NCBI GenBank assembly: GCA_035772405.1
Contig: JAYKKM010000473.1
Coordinates: 276,001-340,000 of the forward strand
Origin: Chrysogorgia sp. JL179-B06
Lineage: Eukaryota > Cnidaria > Anthozoa > Scleralcyonacea > Chrysogorgiidae
Length of the DNA: 64,000 nt
Direction of reading: 5' to 3'
This document shows positions 1 through 14,417 of this stretch, piece after piece; the first letter of the stretch is position 1; every line of letters starts with the position of its first letter. A program made the position numbers and the translations under genes. A model generated the notes under the pieces. That model did no database searches and was not told the origin of the DNA. It worked only from the letters and a program-made list of their open reading frames with translations.

Positions 1-3000
1 CTCAATAGTTTTTCAATAAAATCTCAATAGTTTCTCAATAGTTTCTCAATAATTTCTCACTAGTTTCTCAATAGTTTCTCAATAGTTTCTCAATAGTTTC
101 TCAATAGTTTCTCAATAGTTTCTCAATAATTTCTCAATAGTTTCTCAATAGTTTCTCAATATATAATTTCTCAATAGTTTCTCAATAGTTTCTCAATAAT
201 TTCTCAATAGTTTCTCAATAGTTTCTCAATTAGTATCTCAATTAGTTTCTCAATAGTTTCTCAATAATTTCTCAATAGTTTCTCAATAGTTTCTCAATAT
301 ATAATTTCTCAATAGTTTCTCAATAGTTTCTCAATAGTTTCTTAATAATTCCTCAATAGTTTCTCAATAGTTTCTCAATAATTTCTCAATAGTTTCTCAA
401 TAGTTTCTCGATAGTTTCTCAATTAGTTTCTCAATAGTTTCTCAATAGTTTCTCAATTAGTTTCTCAATAGTTTCTCAATAGTTTCTCAATTAGTTTCTC
501 AATAGTTTCTCAATAGTTTCTCAATAACTTCTCACTAGTTTCTCAATAGTTTCTCCATAGTTTCTCAATAGTTTCTCAATAATTTCTCAATAGTTTCTCA
601 ATAGTTTCTCAATAGATTTTCAATTAGTTTCTCAATAGTTTCTCAATAGTTTCTCAATAGTTTCTCAATATATAATTTCTCAATAGTTTCTCAATAGTTG
701 CTCAATAGTTGCTCAATAATTCCTCAATAGTTTCTCAATAGTTTCTCAATAGTTTCTCAATTAGTTTCTCAATAGATTCTCAATAGTTTCTCAATTAGTT
801 TCTCAATAGTTTCTCAATAGTTTCACAATAGTTTCTTCTCAGTAATTTCACAATAGTTTCACAATACTTTCTCAATAGTTTCTCAATAGTTTCTAAATAG
901 TCTCGCAATAATTTCTCACTAGTTTCTCAATAGTTTCTCCATAGTTTCTCAATAGTTTCTCAATAATTTCTCAATAGTTTCTCAATAGTTTCTCAATAGT
1001 TTTTCAATTAGTTTCTCAATATTTTCTCCATAGTTTCTCAATTAGTTTCTCAATAGTTTCTCAATAGTTTCTCAATTAGTTTCTCAATTTGTTTCTCAAT
1101 AGTTTCTCAATAGTTTCACAATAGTTTCTTCTCAGTAATTTCACAATAGTTTCACAATACTTTCTCAATAGTTTCTCAATAGTTTCTAAATAGTCTCTCA
1201 ATAATTTCTCAATAGTTTCTCAATAGTTTCACAATAGTTTCTCACTAGTTTCTCAATAGTTTCTCAATAGTTTCACAATAGTTTCTCAATAATTTCTCAA
1301 TAGTTTATCAATAGTTTTCAATAGGTTTTCAATAGTTTCACAATAGTTTCTCAATAGTTTCTCAATAATTTCTCAATAGTTTCTCAATAGTTGCTCAATA
1401 ATTTCTCAATAGTTTCTCAATAGTTTCTCAATAGTTTCTCAATAGTTTCACAATAGTTTCTCATGCAATAGTTTCTCAATAATTTCACAATAGTTTCACA
1501 ATAGTTTCTCAATAGTTTCTCAATAGTTTCTCAATAATTTCTCAATAGTTTCTCAATAATTTCTCAATAGTTTCTCAATAGTTTCTCAATAGTTTCTAAA
1601 TAGTTTCTCAATAGTTTCTCAATAGTTTCTCAATAGTTTCTCATTAGTTTCTCAATAGTTTCTTAATAGTTTCTCAATAGTTTCTCAATATTATTTCTCA
1701 ATAGTTTCTTAATAGTTTCTCAATAGTTTCTCAATAGTTACTCAATAGTTTCTCAATAGTTTCTTGCTAGTTTATCAATAGTTTCTCAATAATTTCTCAA
1801 TAGTTTCTCAATAGTTTCTCATTAGTTTCCCAATAGTTTCTCAATAGTTTCTCAATTAGTTTCTCAATAATTTCTCAATATTTCTCAATAGTTTCCCAAT
1901 AGTTTCCCAATAGTTTCTCAATAGTTTCTCAATAGTTTCTCAATAGTTTCCCAATGGTTCCCCAATAGTTTCCCAATAGTTTCTCAATAGTTTCTCAATA
2001 GTTTCTTAATAATTTCTCAATAGTTTCGCAATAATTTCTCAATAGTTTCTCAATAGTTTCTCAATAGTTTTTCAATAGTTTCTCAATATAGTTTCTGAAT
2101 AGTTTCTGAATAGTTTCTCAATAGTTTCTCAATAGTTTCTCAATAGTTTCTCAATAGTTTCTCAATAGTTTCTCAATATATAGTTTCTCAATTAGTTTCT
2201 CAATAATTTCTCGATAGTTTCTCAATAATTTCTCAATAGTTTTTCAATAGTTTATCAATAATTTCTCACTAGTTTCTCAATAGTTTATCAATTGTTTCTC
2301 AATAATTTCTAAATAGTCTCTCAATAGTTTCTCAATAGTTTCTCAATAAAATCTCAATAGTTTCTCAATAGGTTCTCAATAATTTCTCAATAGTTTCTCA
2401 ATAGTTTCTCAATAGTTTCTCAATAGTTTCTCAATAGTTTCTCAATAGTTTTTCAATAGTTTCTTAATAATTCCTCAATAGTTTCTCAATAGTTTCTCAA
2501 TAATTTCTCAATTAGTTTCTCAATAGTTTCTCAATAGTTTCTCAATATATAATTTCTCAATAGTTTCTCAATAGTTGCTCAATAGTTGCTCAATAGTTTC
2601 TCAATAGTTTCTCAATTAGTATCTCAATTAGTTTCTCAATAGTTTCTCAATAATTTCTCAATAGTTTCTCAATAGTTTCTCAATATATAATTTCTCAATA
2701 GTTTCTCAATAGTTTCTCAATAGTTTCTTAATAATTCCTCAATAGTTTCTCAATAGTTTCTCAATAATTTCTCAATAGTTTCTCAATAGTTTGTCGATAG
2801 TTTCTCAATTAGTTTCTCAATAGTTTCTCAATAGTTTCTCAATTAGTTTCTCAATAGTTTCTCAATAGTTTCTCAATTAGTTTCTCAATAGTTTCTCAAT
2901 AGTTTCACAATAGTTTCTCAATATATAATTTCTCAATAGTTTCTCAATAGTTTCTCAATAGTTTCTAAATAATTCCTCAATAGTTTCTCAATAGTTTCTC

Positions 3001-6000
3001 AATAATTTCTCAATAGTTTCTCAATAGTTTGTCGATAGTTTCTCAATTAGTTTCTCAATAGTTTCTCAGTAATTTCACAATAGTTTCACAATACTTTCTC
3101 AATAGTTTCTCAATAGTTTCTAAATAGTCTCGCAATAACTTCTCACTAGTTTCTCAATAGTTTCTCAATAATTTCTCAATAGTTTCTCAATAGTTTCTCA
3201 ATAGATTTTCAATTAGTTTCTCAATAGTTTCTCAATAGTTTCTCAATTAGTTTCTCAATTAGTTTCTCAATAGTTTCTCAATAGTTTCATAATAGTTTCT
3301 TCTCAGTAATTTCACAATAGTTTCACAATACTTTCTCAATAGTTTCTCAATAGTTTCTAAATAGTCTCTCAATAATTTCTCAATAGTTTCTCAATAGTTT
3401 CACAATACTTTCTCAATAGTTTCTCAATAGTTTCTCAATAGTTTCTCAATTAGTTTCTCAATTAGTTTCTCAATAGTTTCTCAATAGTTTCACAATAGTT
3501 TCTTCTCAATAATTTCTCAATAGTTTCACAATACTTTCTCAATAGTTTCTCAATAGTTTCTCCATAGTTTCTCAATAGTTTCTCAATATATTCTCAATAG
3601 TTTCTAAATAGTTTCTCAATAGTTTCTTAATAGTTTCTAAATAGTTTCTCAATAGTTTCTCAATAGTTTCTCAATAGTTTCTCAATAGTTTCTCAATAGT
3701 TTTGTAATAGTTTCTCAATAGTTTCACAATAGTTTCTCATGCAATAGTTTCTCAATAATTTCACAATAGTTTCACAATAGTTTCACAATAGTTTCTCATG
3801 CAATAGTTTCTCAATAATTTCTCAATAATTTCTCAATAGTTTCTCAATAATTTCTCAATAGTTTCTCAATAGTTTCTCAATAGTTTCTAAATAGTCTCTC
3901 AATAGTTTCTCAATAATTTTGCAAACGTTTCTCAATAGTTTCTCAATAGTTTCTCAATAGTTCTTCAATAGTTTCTCAATAGTTTCTCAATAGTTTCTCA
4001 ATAGTTTCTCAATAATTTCACAATAGTTTCACGATAGTTTCTCAATAGTTTTCTCAATAGTTTCTCAATAGTTTCTCAATTAGTTTCTCAATAGTTTCTC
4101 AATAGTTTCTCAATTAGTTTCTCAATTAGTTTCTCAATAGTTTCTCAATAGTTTCACAATAGTTTCTTCTCAGTAATTTCACAATAGTTTCACAATACTT
4201 TCTCAATAGTTTCTCAATAGTTTCTAAATAGTCTCTCAATAATTTCTCAATAGTTTCTCAATAGTTTCTCCATAGTTTCTAAATAGTTTCTCAATAGTTT
4301 CTTAATAGTTTCTAAATAGTTTCTCAATAGTTTCTCAATAGTTTCTCAATAGTTTTGTAATAGTTTCTCAATAGTTTCTCAATAGTTTCTCAATAGTTTC
4401 TCCATAGTTTCTCAATAGTTTCTCAATAATTTCTCAATAGTTTCTCAATAGTTTCTCAATAGTTTTTCAATTAGTTTCTCAATAGTTTCTCAATTAGTTT
4501 CTCAATAGTTTCTCAATAGTTTCTCAATTAGTATCTCAATTAGTTTCTCAATAGTTTCCCAATAGTTTCACAATAGTTTCTTCTCAGTAATTTCACAATA
4601 GTTTCACAATACTTTCTCAATAGTTTCTCAATAGTTTCTAAATAGTCTCTCAATAATTTCTCAATAGTTTCTCAATAGTTTCTCCATAGTTTCTCAATAT
4701 AAATTTCTCAATATTTTCTCAATAGTTTCTAAATAGTTTCTAAATAGTTTCTTAATAGTTTCTCAATAGTTTCTCAATAGTTTCTCAATAGTTTCTCAAT
4801 AGTTTTGTAATAGTTTCTCAATACTTTCTCAATAGTTTCTCAATAGTTTCTCAACTAGTTTCTCAATAGTTTCTCAATAGTTTCACAATAGTTTCACAAT
4901 AGTTTCTCAATAGTTTCTCAATAGTTTCTCAATAGTTTCTCAATTGTTTCTCAATAGTTTCTCAATAGTTTCTCAATAATTTCTCAATAGTTTCTCAATA
5001 GTTTCACAATAGTTTCTCACTAGTTTCTCAATAGTTTCTCAATAGTTTCACAATAGTTTCTCAATAATTTCTCAATAGTTTATCAATAGTTTTCAATAGG
5101 TTTTCAATAGTTTCACAATAGTTTCTCAATAGTTTCTCAATAATTTCTCAATAGTTTCTCAATAGTTGCTCAATAATTTCTCAATAGTTTCTCAATAGTT
5201 TCTCAATAGTTTCTCAATAGTTTCACAATAGTTTCTCATGCAATAGTTTCTCAATAATTTCACAATAGTTTCACAATAGTTTCTCAATAGTTTCTCAATA
5301 GTTTCTCAATAATTTCTCAATAGTTTCTCAATAATTTCTCAATAGTTTCTCAATAGTTTCTCAATAGTTTCTAAATAGTTTCTCAATAGTTTCTCAATAG
5401 TTTCTCAATAGTTTCTCATTAGTTTCTCAATAGTTTCTTAATAGTTTCTCAATAGTTTCTCAATATTATTTCTCAATAGTTTCTTAATAGTTTCTCAATA
5501 GTTTCTCAATAGTTACTCAATAGTTTCTCAATAGTTTCTTGCTAGTTTATCAATAGTTTCTCAATAATTTCTCAATAGTTTCTCAATAGTTTCTCATTAG
5601 TTTCCCAATAGTTTCTCAATAGTTTCTCAATTAGTTTCTCAATAATTTTCTCAATATTTCTCAATAGTTTCCCAATAGTTTCCCAATAGTTTCTCAATAG
5701 TTTCTCAATAGTTTCTCAATAGTTTCCCAATGGTTCCCCAATAGTTTCCCAATAGTTTCTCAATAGTTTCTCAATAGTTTCTTAATAATTTCTCAATAGT
5801 TTCTCAATAATTTCTCAATAGTTTCTCAGTAGTTTCTCAATAGTTTTTCAATAGTTTCTCAATATAGTTTCTGAATAGTTTCTGAATAGTTTCTCAATAG
5901 TTTCTCAATAGTTTCTCAATAGTTTCTCAATAGTTTCTCAATATATAGTTTCTCAATTAGTTTCTCAATAATTTCTCGATAGTTTCTCAATAATTTCTCA

Positions 6001-7465
6001 ATAGTTTTTCAATAGTTTATCAATAATTTCTCACTAGTTTCTCAATAGTTTATCAATTGTTTCTCAATAATTTCTAAATAGTCTCTCAATAGTTTCTCAA
6101 TAGTTTTTCAATAAAATCTCAATAGTTTCTCAATAGTTTCTCAATAATTTCTCACTAGTTTCTCAATAGTTTCTCAATAGTTTCTCAATAGTTTCTCAAT
6201 AGTTTCTCAATAGTTTCTCAATAATTTCTCAATAGTTTCTCAATAGTTTCTCAATATATAATTTCTCAATAGTTTCTCAATAGTTTCTCAATAATTTCTC
6301 AATAGTTTCTCAATAGTTTCTCAATTAGTATCTCAATTAGTTTCTCAATAGTTTCTCAATAATTTCTCAATAGTTTCTCAATAGTTTCTCAATATATAAT
6401 TTCTCAATAGTTTCTCAATAGTTTCTCAATAGTTTCTTAATAATTCCTCAATAGTTTCTCAATAGTTTCTCAATAATTTCTCAATAGTTTCTCAATAGTT
6501 TCTCGATAGTTTCTCAATTAGTTTCTCAATAGTTTCTCAATAGTTTCTCAATTAGTTTCTCAATAGTTTCTCAATAGTTTCTCAATAGTTTCTCAATAGT
6601 TTCTCAATAGTTTCTCAATAGTTTCTCAATATATAGTTTCTCAATTAGTTTCTCAATAATTTCTCGATAGTTTCTCAATAATTTCTCAATAGTTTTTCAA
6701 TAGTTTATCAATAATTTCTCACTAGTTTCTCAATAGTTTATCAATTGTTTCTCAATAATTTCTAAATAGTCTCTCAATAGTTTCTCAATAGTTTCTCAAT
6801 AAAATCTCAATAGTTTCTCAATAGGTTCTCAATAATTTCTCAATAGTTTCTCAATAGTTTCTCAATAGTTTCTCAATAGTTTCTCAATAGTTTCTCAATA
6901 GTTTCTCAATAGTTTTTCAATAGTTTCTTAATAATTCCTCAATAGTTTCTCAATAGTTTCTCAATAATTTCTCAATTAGTTTCTCAATAGTTTCTCAATA
7001 GTTTCTCAATATATAATTTCTCAATAGTTTCTCAATAGTTGCTCAATAGTTGCTCAATAATTCCTCAATAGTTTCTCAATAGTTTCTCAATAGTTTCTCA
7101 ATTACTTTCTCAATAGATTCTCAATAGTTTCTCAATTGGTTTCTCAATAGTTTCTCAATAGTTTCACAATAGTTTCTTCTCAGTAATTTCACAATAGTTT
7201 CACAATACTTTCTCAATAGTTTCTCAATAGTTTCTAAATAGTCTCGCAATAATTTCTCACTAGTTTCTCAATAGTTTCTCCATAGTTTCTCAATAGTTTC
7301 TCAATAATTTCTCAATAGTTTCTCAACAGTTTCTCAATAGTTTTTCAATTAGTTTCTCAATAGTTTCTCAATAGTTTCTCAATTAGTTTCTCAATAGTTT
7401 CTCAATAGTTTCTCAATTAGTTTCTCAATTAGTTTCTCAATAGTTTCTCAATAGTTTCACAATAG

Positions 7466-8374
7466 TTTCTTCTCAGTAATTTCACAATAGTTTCACAATA
7501 CTTTCTCAATAGTTTCTCAATAGTTTCTAAATAGTCTCTCAATAATTTCTCAATAGTTTCTCAATAGTTTCTCCATAGTTTCTAAATAGTTTCTCAATAG
7601 TTTCTTAATAGTTTCTAAATAGTTTCTCAATAGTTTCTCAATAGTTTCTCAGTAGTTTTGTAATAGTTTCTCAATAGTTTCTCAATAGTTTCTCAATAGT
7701 TTCTCACTTAGTTTCTCAATAGTTTCTCAATAGTTTCACAATAGTTTCACAATAGTTTCTCAATAGTTTCTCAATAGTTTCTCAATAGTTTCTCAATTGT
7801 TTCTCAATAGTTTCTCAATAGTTTCTCAATATTTTTTCAATAGTTTCTCAATAGTTTCTCAATAGTTTCACAATAGTTTCTCAATAATTTCTCAATAGTT
7901 TCTCAATAGTTTCACAATAGTTTCTTCTCAGTAATTTCACAATAGTTTCACAATACTTTCTCAATAGTTTCTCAATAGTTTCTAAATAGTCTCTCAATAA
8001 TTTCTCAATAGTTTCTCAATAGTTTCTCCATAGTTTCTAAATAGTTTCTCAATAGTTTCTTAATAGTTTCTAATTAGTTTCTCAATAGTTTCTCAATAGT
8101 TTCTCAGTAGTTTTGTAATAGTTTCTCAATAGTTTCTCAATAGTTTCTCAATAGTTTCTCACTTAGTTTCTCAATAGTTTCTCAATAGTTTCACAATAGT
8201 TTCACAATAGTTTCTCAATAGTTTCTCAATAGTTTCTCAATAGTTTCTCAATTGTTTCTCAATAGTTTCTCAATAGTTTCTCAATATTTTTCAATAGTTT
8301 CTCAATAGTTTCTCAATAGTTTCACAATAGTTTCTCAATAATTTCTCAATAGTTTCTCAATAGTTTTCAATAGG
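7466..8374. repeat. higher-order repeat of about 454 bp inside the satellite
   Basis: The landmark TTTCTTCTCAG is spaced 455 bp at 7466 to 7921, 454 bp at 9031 to 9485 and 454 bp at 11024 to 11478. Each interval carries the same ordered variants (CTCCATAG, TTTTGTAATAG, CTCACTTAG, CAATTGTTT). This shows amplification of a unit of about 41 monomers. A shorter 293-bp spacing occurs at 832 to 1125 and again at 7173 to 7466, so segments of several kilobases were also duplicated. Confidence 0.75.
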
Positions 8375-11300
8375 TTTTCAATAGTTTCACAATAGTTTCT
8401 CAATAGTTTCTCAATAATTTCTCAATAGTTTCTCAATAGTTGCTCAATAATTTCTCAATAGTTTCTCAATAGTTTCTCAATAGTTTCTCAATAGTTTCAC
8501 AATAGTTTCTCATGCAATAGTTTCTCAATAATTTCACAATAGTTTCACAATAGTTTCTCAATAGTTTCTCAATAGTTTCTCAATAGTTTCTAAATAGTCT
8601 CTCAATAGTTTCTCAATAATTTTGCAAAAGTTTCTCAATAGTTTCTCAATAGTTTCTCAATAGTTTTTCAATAGTTTCTCAATAGTTTCTCAATAGTTTC
8701 TCAATAGTTTCTCAATAATTTCACAATAGTTTCACGATAGTTTCTCAATAATTTCTCAATAATTTCTTAATAGTTTCTCAATAGTTTTTCAATAGTTTCT
8801 CAATAGTTTCTCAATAGTCTCTCATTAGTTTCTCAATAATTTCTTAATAATTTCTCAGTAGTTTCTCAATAATTTCTCAATAGTTTCTCAATAGTTTCTC
8901 AATAGTTTTTCAATTAGTTTCTCAATAGTTTCTCAATAGTTTCTCAATTAGTTTCTCAATAGTTTCTCAATAGTTTCTCAATTAGTTTCTCAATTAGTTT
9001 CTCAATAGTTTCTCAATAGTTTCACAATAGTTTCTTCTCAGTAATTTCACAATAGTTTCACAATACTTTCTCAATAGTTTCTCAATAGTTTCTAAATAGT
9101 CTCTCAATAATTTCTCAATAGTTTCTCAATAGTTTCTCCATAGTTTCTAAATAGTTTCTCAATAGTTTCTTAATAGTTTCTAAATAGTTTCTCAATAGTT
9201 TCTCAATAGTTTCTCAGTAGTTTTGTAATAGTTTCTCAATAGTTTCTCAATAGTTTCTCAATAGTTTCTCACTTAGTTTCTCAATAGTTTCTCAATAGTT
9301 TCACAATAGTTTCACAATAGTTTCTCAATAGTTTCTCAATAGTTTCTCAATAGTTTCTCAATTGTTTCTCAATAGTTTCTCAATAGTTTCTCAATATTTT
9401 TCAATAGTTTCTCAATAGTTTCTCAATAGTTTCACAATAGTTTCTCAATAATTTCTCAATAGTTTCTCAATAGTTTCACAATAGTTTCTTCTCAGTAATT
9501 TCACAATAGTTTCACAATACTTTCTCAATAGTTTCTCAATAGTTTCTAAATAGTCTCTCAATAATTTCTCAATAGTTTCTCAATAGTTTCTCCATAGTTT
9601 CTAAATAGTTTCTCAATAGTTTCTTAATAGTTTCTAAATAGTTTCTCAATAGTTTCTCAATAGTTTCTCAGTAGTTTTGTAATAGTTTCTCAATAGTTTC
9701 TCAATAGTTTCTCAATAGTTTCTCACTTAGTTTCTCAATAGTTTCTCAATAGTTTCACAATAGTTTCACAATAGTTTCTCAATAGTTTCTCAATAGTTTC
9801 TCAATAGTTTCTCAATTGTTTCTCAATAGTTTCTCAATAGTTTCTCAATATTTTTCAATAGTTTCTCAATAGTTTCTCAATAGTTTCACAATAGTTTCTC
9901 AATAATTTCTCAATAGTTTCTCAATAGTTGCTCAATAATTTCTCAATAGTTTCTCAATAGTTTCTCAATAGTTTCTCAATAGTTTCACAATAGTTTCTCA
10001 TGCAATAGTTTCTCAATAATTTCACAATAGTTTCACAATAGTTTCTCAATAGTTTCTCAATAGTTTCTCAATAGTTTCTCAATAATTTCTCAATAGTTTG
10101 TCAATAATTTCTCAATAGTTTCTCAATAGTTTCTCAATAGTTTCTAAATAGTCTCTCAATAGTTTCTCAATAATTTTGCAAAAGTTTCTCAATAGTTTCT
10201 CAATAGTTTCTCAATAGTTTTTCAATAGTTTCTCAATAGTTTCTCAATAGTTTCTCAATAGTTTCTCAATAATTTCACAATAGTTTCACGATAGTTTCTC
10301 AATAATTTCTCAATAATTTCTTAATAGTTTCTCAATAGTTTTTCAATAGTTTCTCAATAGTTTCTCAATAGTCTCTCATTAGTTTCTCAATAATTTCTTA
10401 ATAATTTCTCAATAGTTTCTCAATAATTTTTCAATGGTCTCTCAATAGTTTCTCAATAGTTTCTCAATTGTTTCTCAATAGTTTTTCAATAATTTCACAA
10501 TAGTTTTACGATAGTTTCTCAATAGTTTCACAATAGTTTCACGATAGTTTCTCAATAGTTTCTCAATAATTTCTCAATAGTTTCTCAATAATTTAACAAT
10601 AGTTTCACAATAGTTTCTCAATAGTTACTCAATAGTTTCTCAATAGTTTCACAATAGTTTCACGATAGTTTCTCAATAGTTTCACAATAGTTTCTCAATA
10701 GTTTCTGAATAATTTCAAAATAGTTTCACGATAGTTTCTCAATAGCTTCACAATAGTTTCACGATAGTTTCTCAATAGTTTCTCAATAGTTTCACGATAG
10801 TTTCTCAATAATTTCTCAATAGTTTCACGATAGTTTCTCAATAGTTTCACAATAGTTTCACAATAGTTTCACAATAGTTTCTCAATAGTTTCACAATAGT
10901 TTCGCGATAGTTTCACAATAGTTTCTCAATGGTTTCACAATTAGTTTCTCAATAGTTTCTCAATAGTTTCTCAATTAGTTTCTCAATTAGTTTCTCAATA
11001 GTTTCTCAATAGTTTCACAATAGTTTCTTCTCAGTAATTTCACAATAGTTTCACAATACTTTCTCAATAGTTTCTCAATAGTTTCTAAATAGTCTCTCAA
11101 TAATTTCTCAATAGTTTCTCAATAGTTTCTCCATAGTTTCTAAATAGTTTCTCAATAGTTTCTTAATAGTTTCTAAATAGTTTCTCAATAGTTTCTCAAT
11201 AGTTTCTCAGTAGTTTTGTAATAGTTTCTCAATAGTTTCTCAATAGTTTCTCAATAGTTTCTCACTTAGTTTCTCAATAGTTTCTCAATAGTTTCACAAT

Positions 11301-13923
11301 AGTTTCACAATAGTTTCTCAATAGTTTCTCAATAGTTTCTCAATAGTTTCTCAATTGTTTCTCAATAGTTTCTCAATAGTTTCTCAATATTTTTCAATAG
11401 TTTCTCAATAGTTTCTCAATAGTTTCACAATAGTTTCTCAATAATTTCTCAATAGTTTCTCAATAGTTTCACAATAGTTTCTTCTCAGTAATTTCACAAT
11501 AGTTTCACAATACTTTCTCAATAGTTTCTCAATAGTTTCTAAATAGTCTCTCAATAATTTCTCAATAGTTTCTCAATAGTTTCTCCATAGTTTCTAAATA
11601 GTTTCTCAATAGTTTCTTAATAGTTTCTAAATAGTTTCTCAATAGTTTCTCAATAGTTTCTCAGTAGTTTTGTAATAGTTTCTCAATAGTTTCTCAATAG
11701 TTTCTCAATAGTTTCTCACTTAGTTTCTCAATAGTTTCTCAATAGTTTCACAATAGTTTCACAATAGTTTCTCAATAGTTTCTCAATAGTTTCACAATAG
11801 TTTCTCAATAATTTCTCAATAGTTTCTCAATAGTTGCTCAATAATTTCTCAATAGTTTCTCAATAGTTTCTCAATAGTTTCTCAATAGTTTCACAATAGT
11901 TTCTCATGCAATAGTTTCTCAATAATTTCACAATAGTTTCACAATAGTTTCTCAATAGTTTCTCAATAGTTTCTCAATAGTTTCTCAATAATTTCTCAAT
12001 AGTTTGTCAATAATTTCTCAATAGTTTCTCAATAGTTTCTCAATAGTTTCTAAATAGTCTCTCAATAGTTTCTCAATAATTTTGCAAAAGTTTCTCAATA
12101 GTTTCTCAATAGTTTCTCAATAGTTTTTTCAATAGTTTCTCAATAGTTTCTCAATAGTTTCTCAATAGTTTCTCAATAATTTCACAATAGTTTCACGATA
12201 GTTTCTCAATAATTTCTCAATAATTTCTTAATAGTTTCTCAATAGTTTTTCAATAGTTTCTCAATAGTTTCTCAATAATCTCTCATTAGTTTCTCAATAA
12301 TTTCTTAATAATTTCTCAATAGTTTCTCAATAATTTTTCAATGGTCTCTCAATAGTTTCTCAATAGTTTCTCAATAGTTTCTCAATAGTTTTTCAATAAT
12401 TTCACAATAGTTTTACGATAGTTTCTCAATAGTTTCACAATAGTTTCACGATAGTTTCTCAATAGTTTCTCAATAATTTCTCAATAGTTTCTCAATAGTT
12501 TCACAATAGTTTCACAATAGTTTCTCAATAGTTACTCAATAGTTTCTCAATAGTTTCACAATAGTTTCACGATAGTTTCTCAATAGTTTCACAATAGTTT
12601 CTCAATAGTTTCTGAATAATTTCAAAATAGTTTCACGATAGTTTCTCAATAGCTTCACAATAGTTTCACGATAGTTTCTCAATAATTTCTCAATAGTTTC
12701 ACGATAGTTTCTCAATAGTTTCACAATAGTTTCACAATAGTTTCACAATAGTTTCTCAATAGTTTCACAATAGTTTCGCGATAGTTTCACAATAGTTTCT
12801 CAATGGTTTCACAATAGTTTCTCAATAGTTTCTCAATAGTTTCACAATAGTTTCACGATAGTTTCTCAATAGTTTCTCAATAGTTTCTCAATAATTTCAC
12901 AATAGTTTCTCAATAGTTTCACAATAGTTTCACAATATTTTCACAATAGTTTCACAATAGTTTCTCAATAGTTACTCAATAGTTTCACAATAGTTTCTCA
13001 ATAGTTTCTCAATAGTTTCTCAATAGTTTGTCAATAGTTTCTCAATAGTTTCTCAATAATTTCACAATAGTTTCACGATAGTTTCTCAATAGTTTCTCAA
13101 TAATTTTTTAATAGTTTGTCAATAGTTTTTCAATAGGTTCTCAATAGTTTCTCAATAGTTTCTAAATATTCTCTCAATAGTTTCTCAATAATTTCTTAAT
13201 AATTTCTCAATAGTTTCTCAATAGTTTTTCAATAGTTTCTCAATAGTTTCACAATAGTTTCACGATAGTTTCTCAATAGTTTCTCAATATTTTCTCAATA
13301 GTTTCTCAATAATTTCACAATAGTTTCACGATAGTTTCTCAATAGTTTCTCAATAGTTTCTCGATAGTTTCTAAATAGTTTCTCAATAGTTTCTTAATAG
13401 TTTCTCAATAGTTTCTCAATAGTTTCTCAATAATTTCACAATAGTTTCACGATAGTTTCTCAATAGTTTCTCAATAGTTTCTCAATAGTTTCTCAATAGT
13501 TTCACAATAGTTTCACGATAGTTTCTCAATAATTTCTCAATAGTTACTCAATAGTTTTTAAATAGTTTCTCAATAGTTTCTCCATAATTTCACAATAGTT
13601 CACGATAGTTTCTCAATAGTTTCTCAATAATTTCTTAATAGTTTCTCAATAGTTTTCCAATAGTTTCTCAATAGTTTCGCAATAGTTTCTCAATAATTTA
13701 TAGTTTCTCAATAGTTTCTCAATAATTTCTTAATAATTTCTCAATAGTTTCTCAATAGTTTTTCAATGGTTTCTCAATAGTTACTCAATAGTTTCTCAAT
13801 AGTTTTTCAATAGTTTCTCAATAGTTTTTCAATAGTTTCTCAATAGTTTCTCAATAATTTCACAATAGTTTCACAATAGTTTCTCAATAGTTTCTCAATA
13901 GTTTCTCAATAATTTCTCAATAG

Positions 13924-14024
13924 TGAGAAATTATTGAGAAATTATTGAGAAACTATTGAGAAACTATTAAGAACCTATTGAGAAACTATTGAGAAACTAT
14001 TGAGAAACCATTGAGAATCTATTG
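13924..14024 (-). repeat. inverted block within the satellite
   Basis: For about 100 bp the monomer switches to its reverse complement (GAGAAACTATT) and then switches back. The left junction reads CTCAATAGTGAGAAATTATTGAG, a near-perfect short hairpin. All other monomers in the array point one way. Confidence 0.9.
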
Positions 14025-14417
14025 AATTTCTCAATATAGTTTCTCAATAGTTTCTCAATATTTTCTCAATAGTTTCTCAATAGTTACTCAATAGGTTCTC
14101 AATAATTTCTCAATAGTTTCTCAATAGTTTCTTAATAGTTTCTCAATAGTTCCTCAATAGTTTCTCAATAGTTTCTCAATAGTTCCTCAATAGTTTCTCA
14201 ATAATTTCTCAATAGTTTCTCAATAGTTACTCAATAGTTTCTCAATAGTTTCTCAATAGTTTCTCAATATAGTTTGTCAATAGTTTCTCAATAGTTTCTC
14301 AATAGTTACTCAATAATTTCTCAATAGTTTCTCAATAGTTTCTCAATAGTTTCTCAATAGTTTCTCAATAGTTTCTCAATAGTTTCTCAATAGTTTACCA
14401 ACAGTTTGTCAATATAG

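Larger units (their letters stand above)
1..14405. repeat. 11-bp satellite array (TTTCTCAATAG)n
   Basis: Head-to-tail copies of an 11-bp unit, TTTCTCAATAG, fill the left 14.4 kb and run off the window edge. Common variants are TTTCACAATAG, TTTCACGATAG, TTTCTCAATAA, TTTCTAAATAG and a 12-bp form ending AATTAG. Variants are not random. A block beginning TTTCTTCTCAGTAATTTCAC recurs near 832, 1125, 3296, 4163, 4578, 7173, 7466, 7921, 9031, 9485, 11024 and 11478, showing higher-order repeats. No open reading frame or promoter was recognised in it. Confidence 0.97.

Noticed and set aside
1..14405. CRISPR array
   Set aside because: There are repeats of 11 bp without spacers, in a eukaryotic context.
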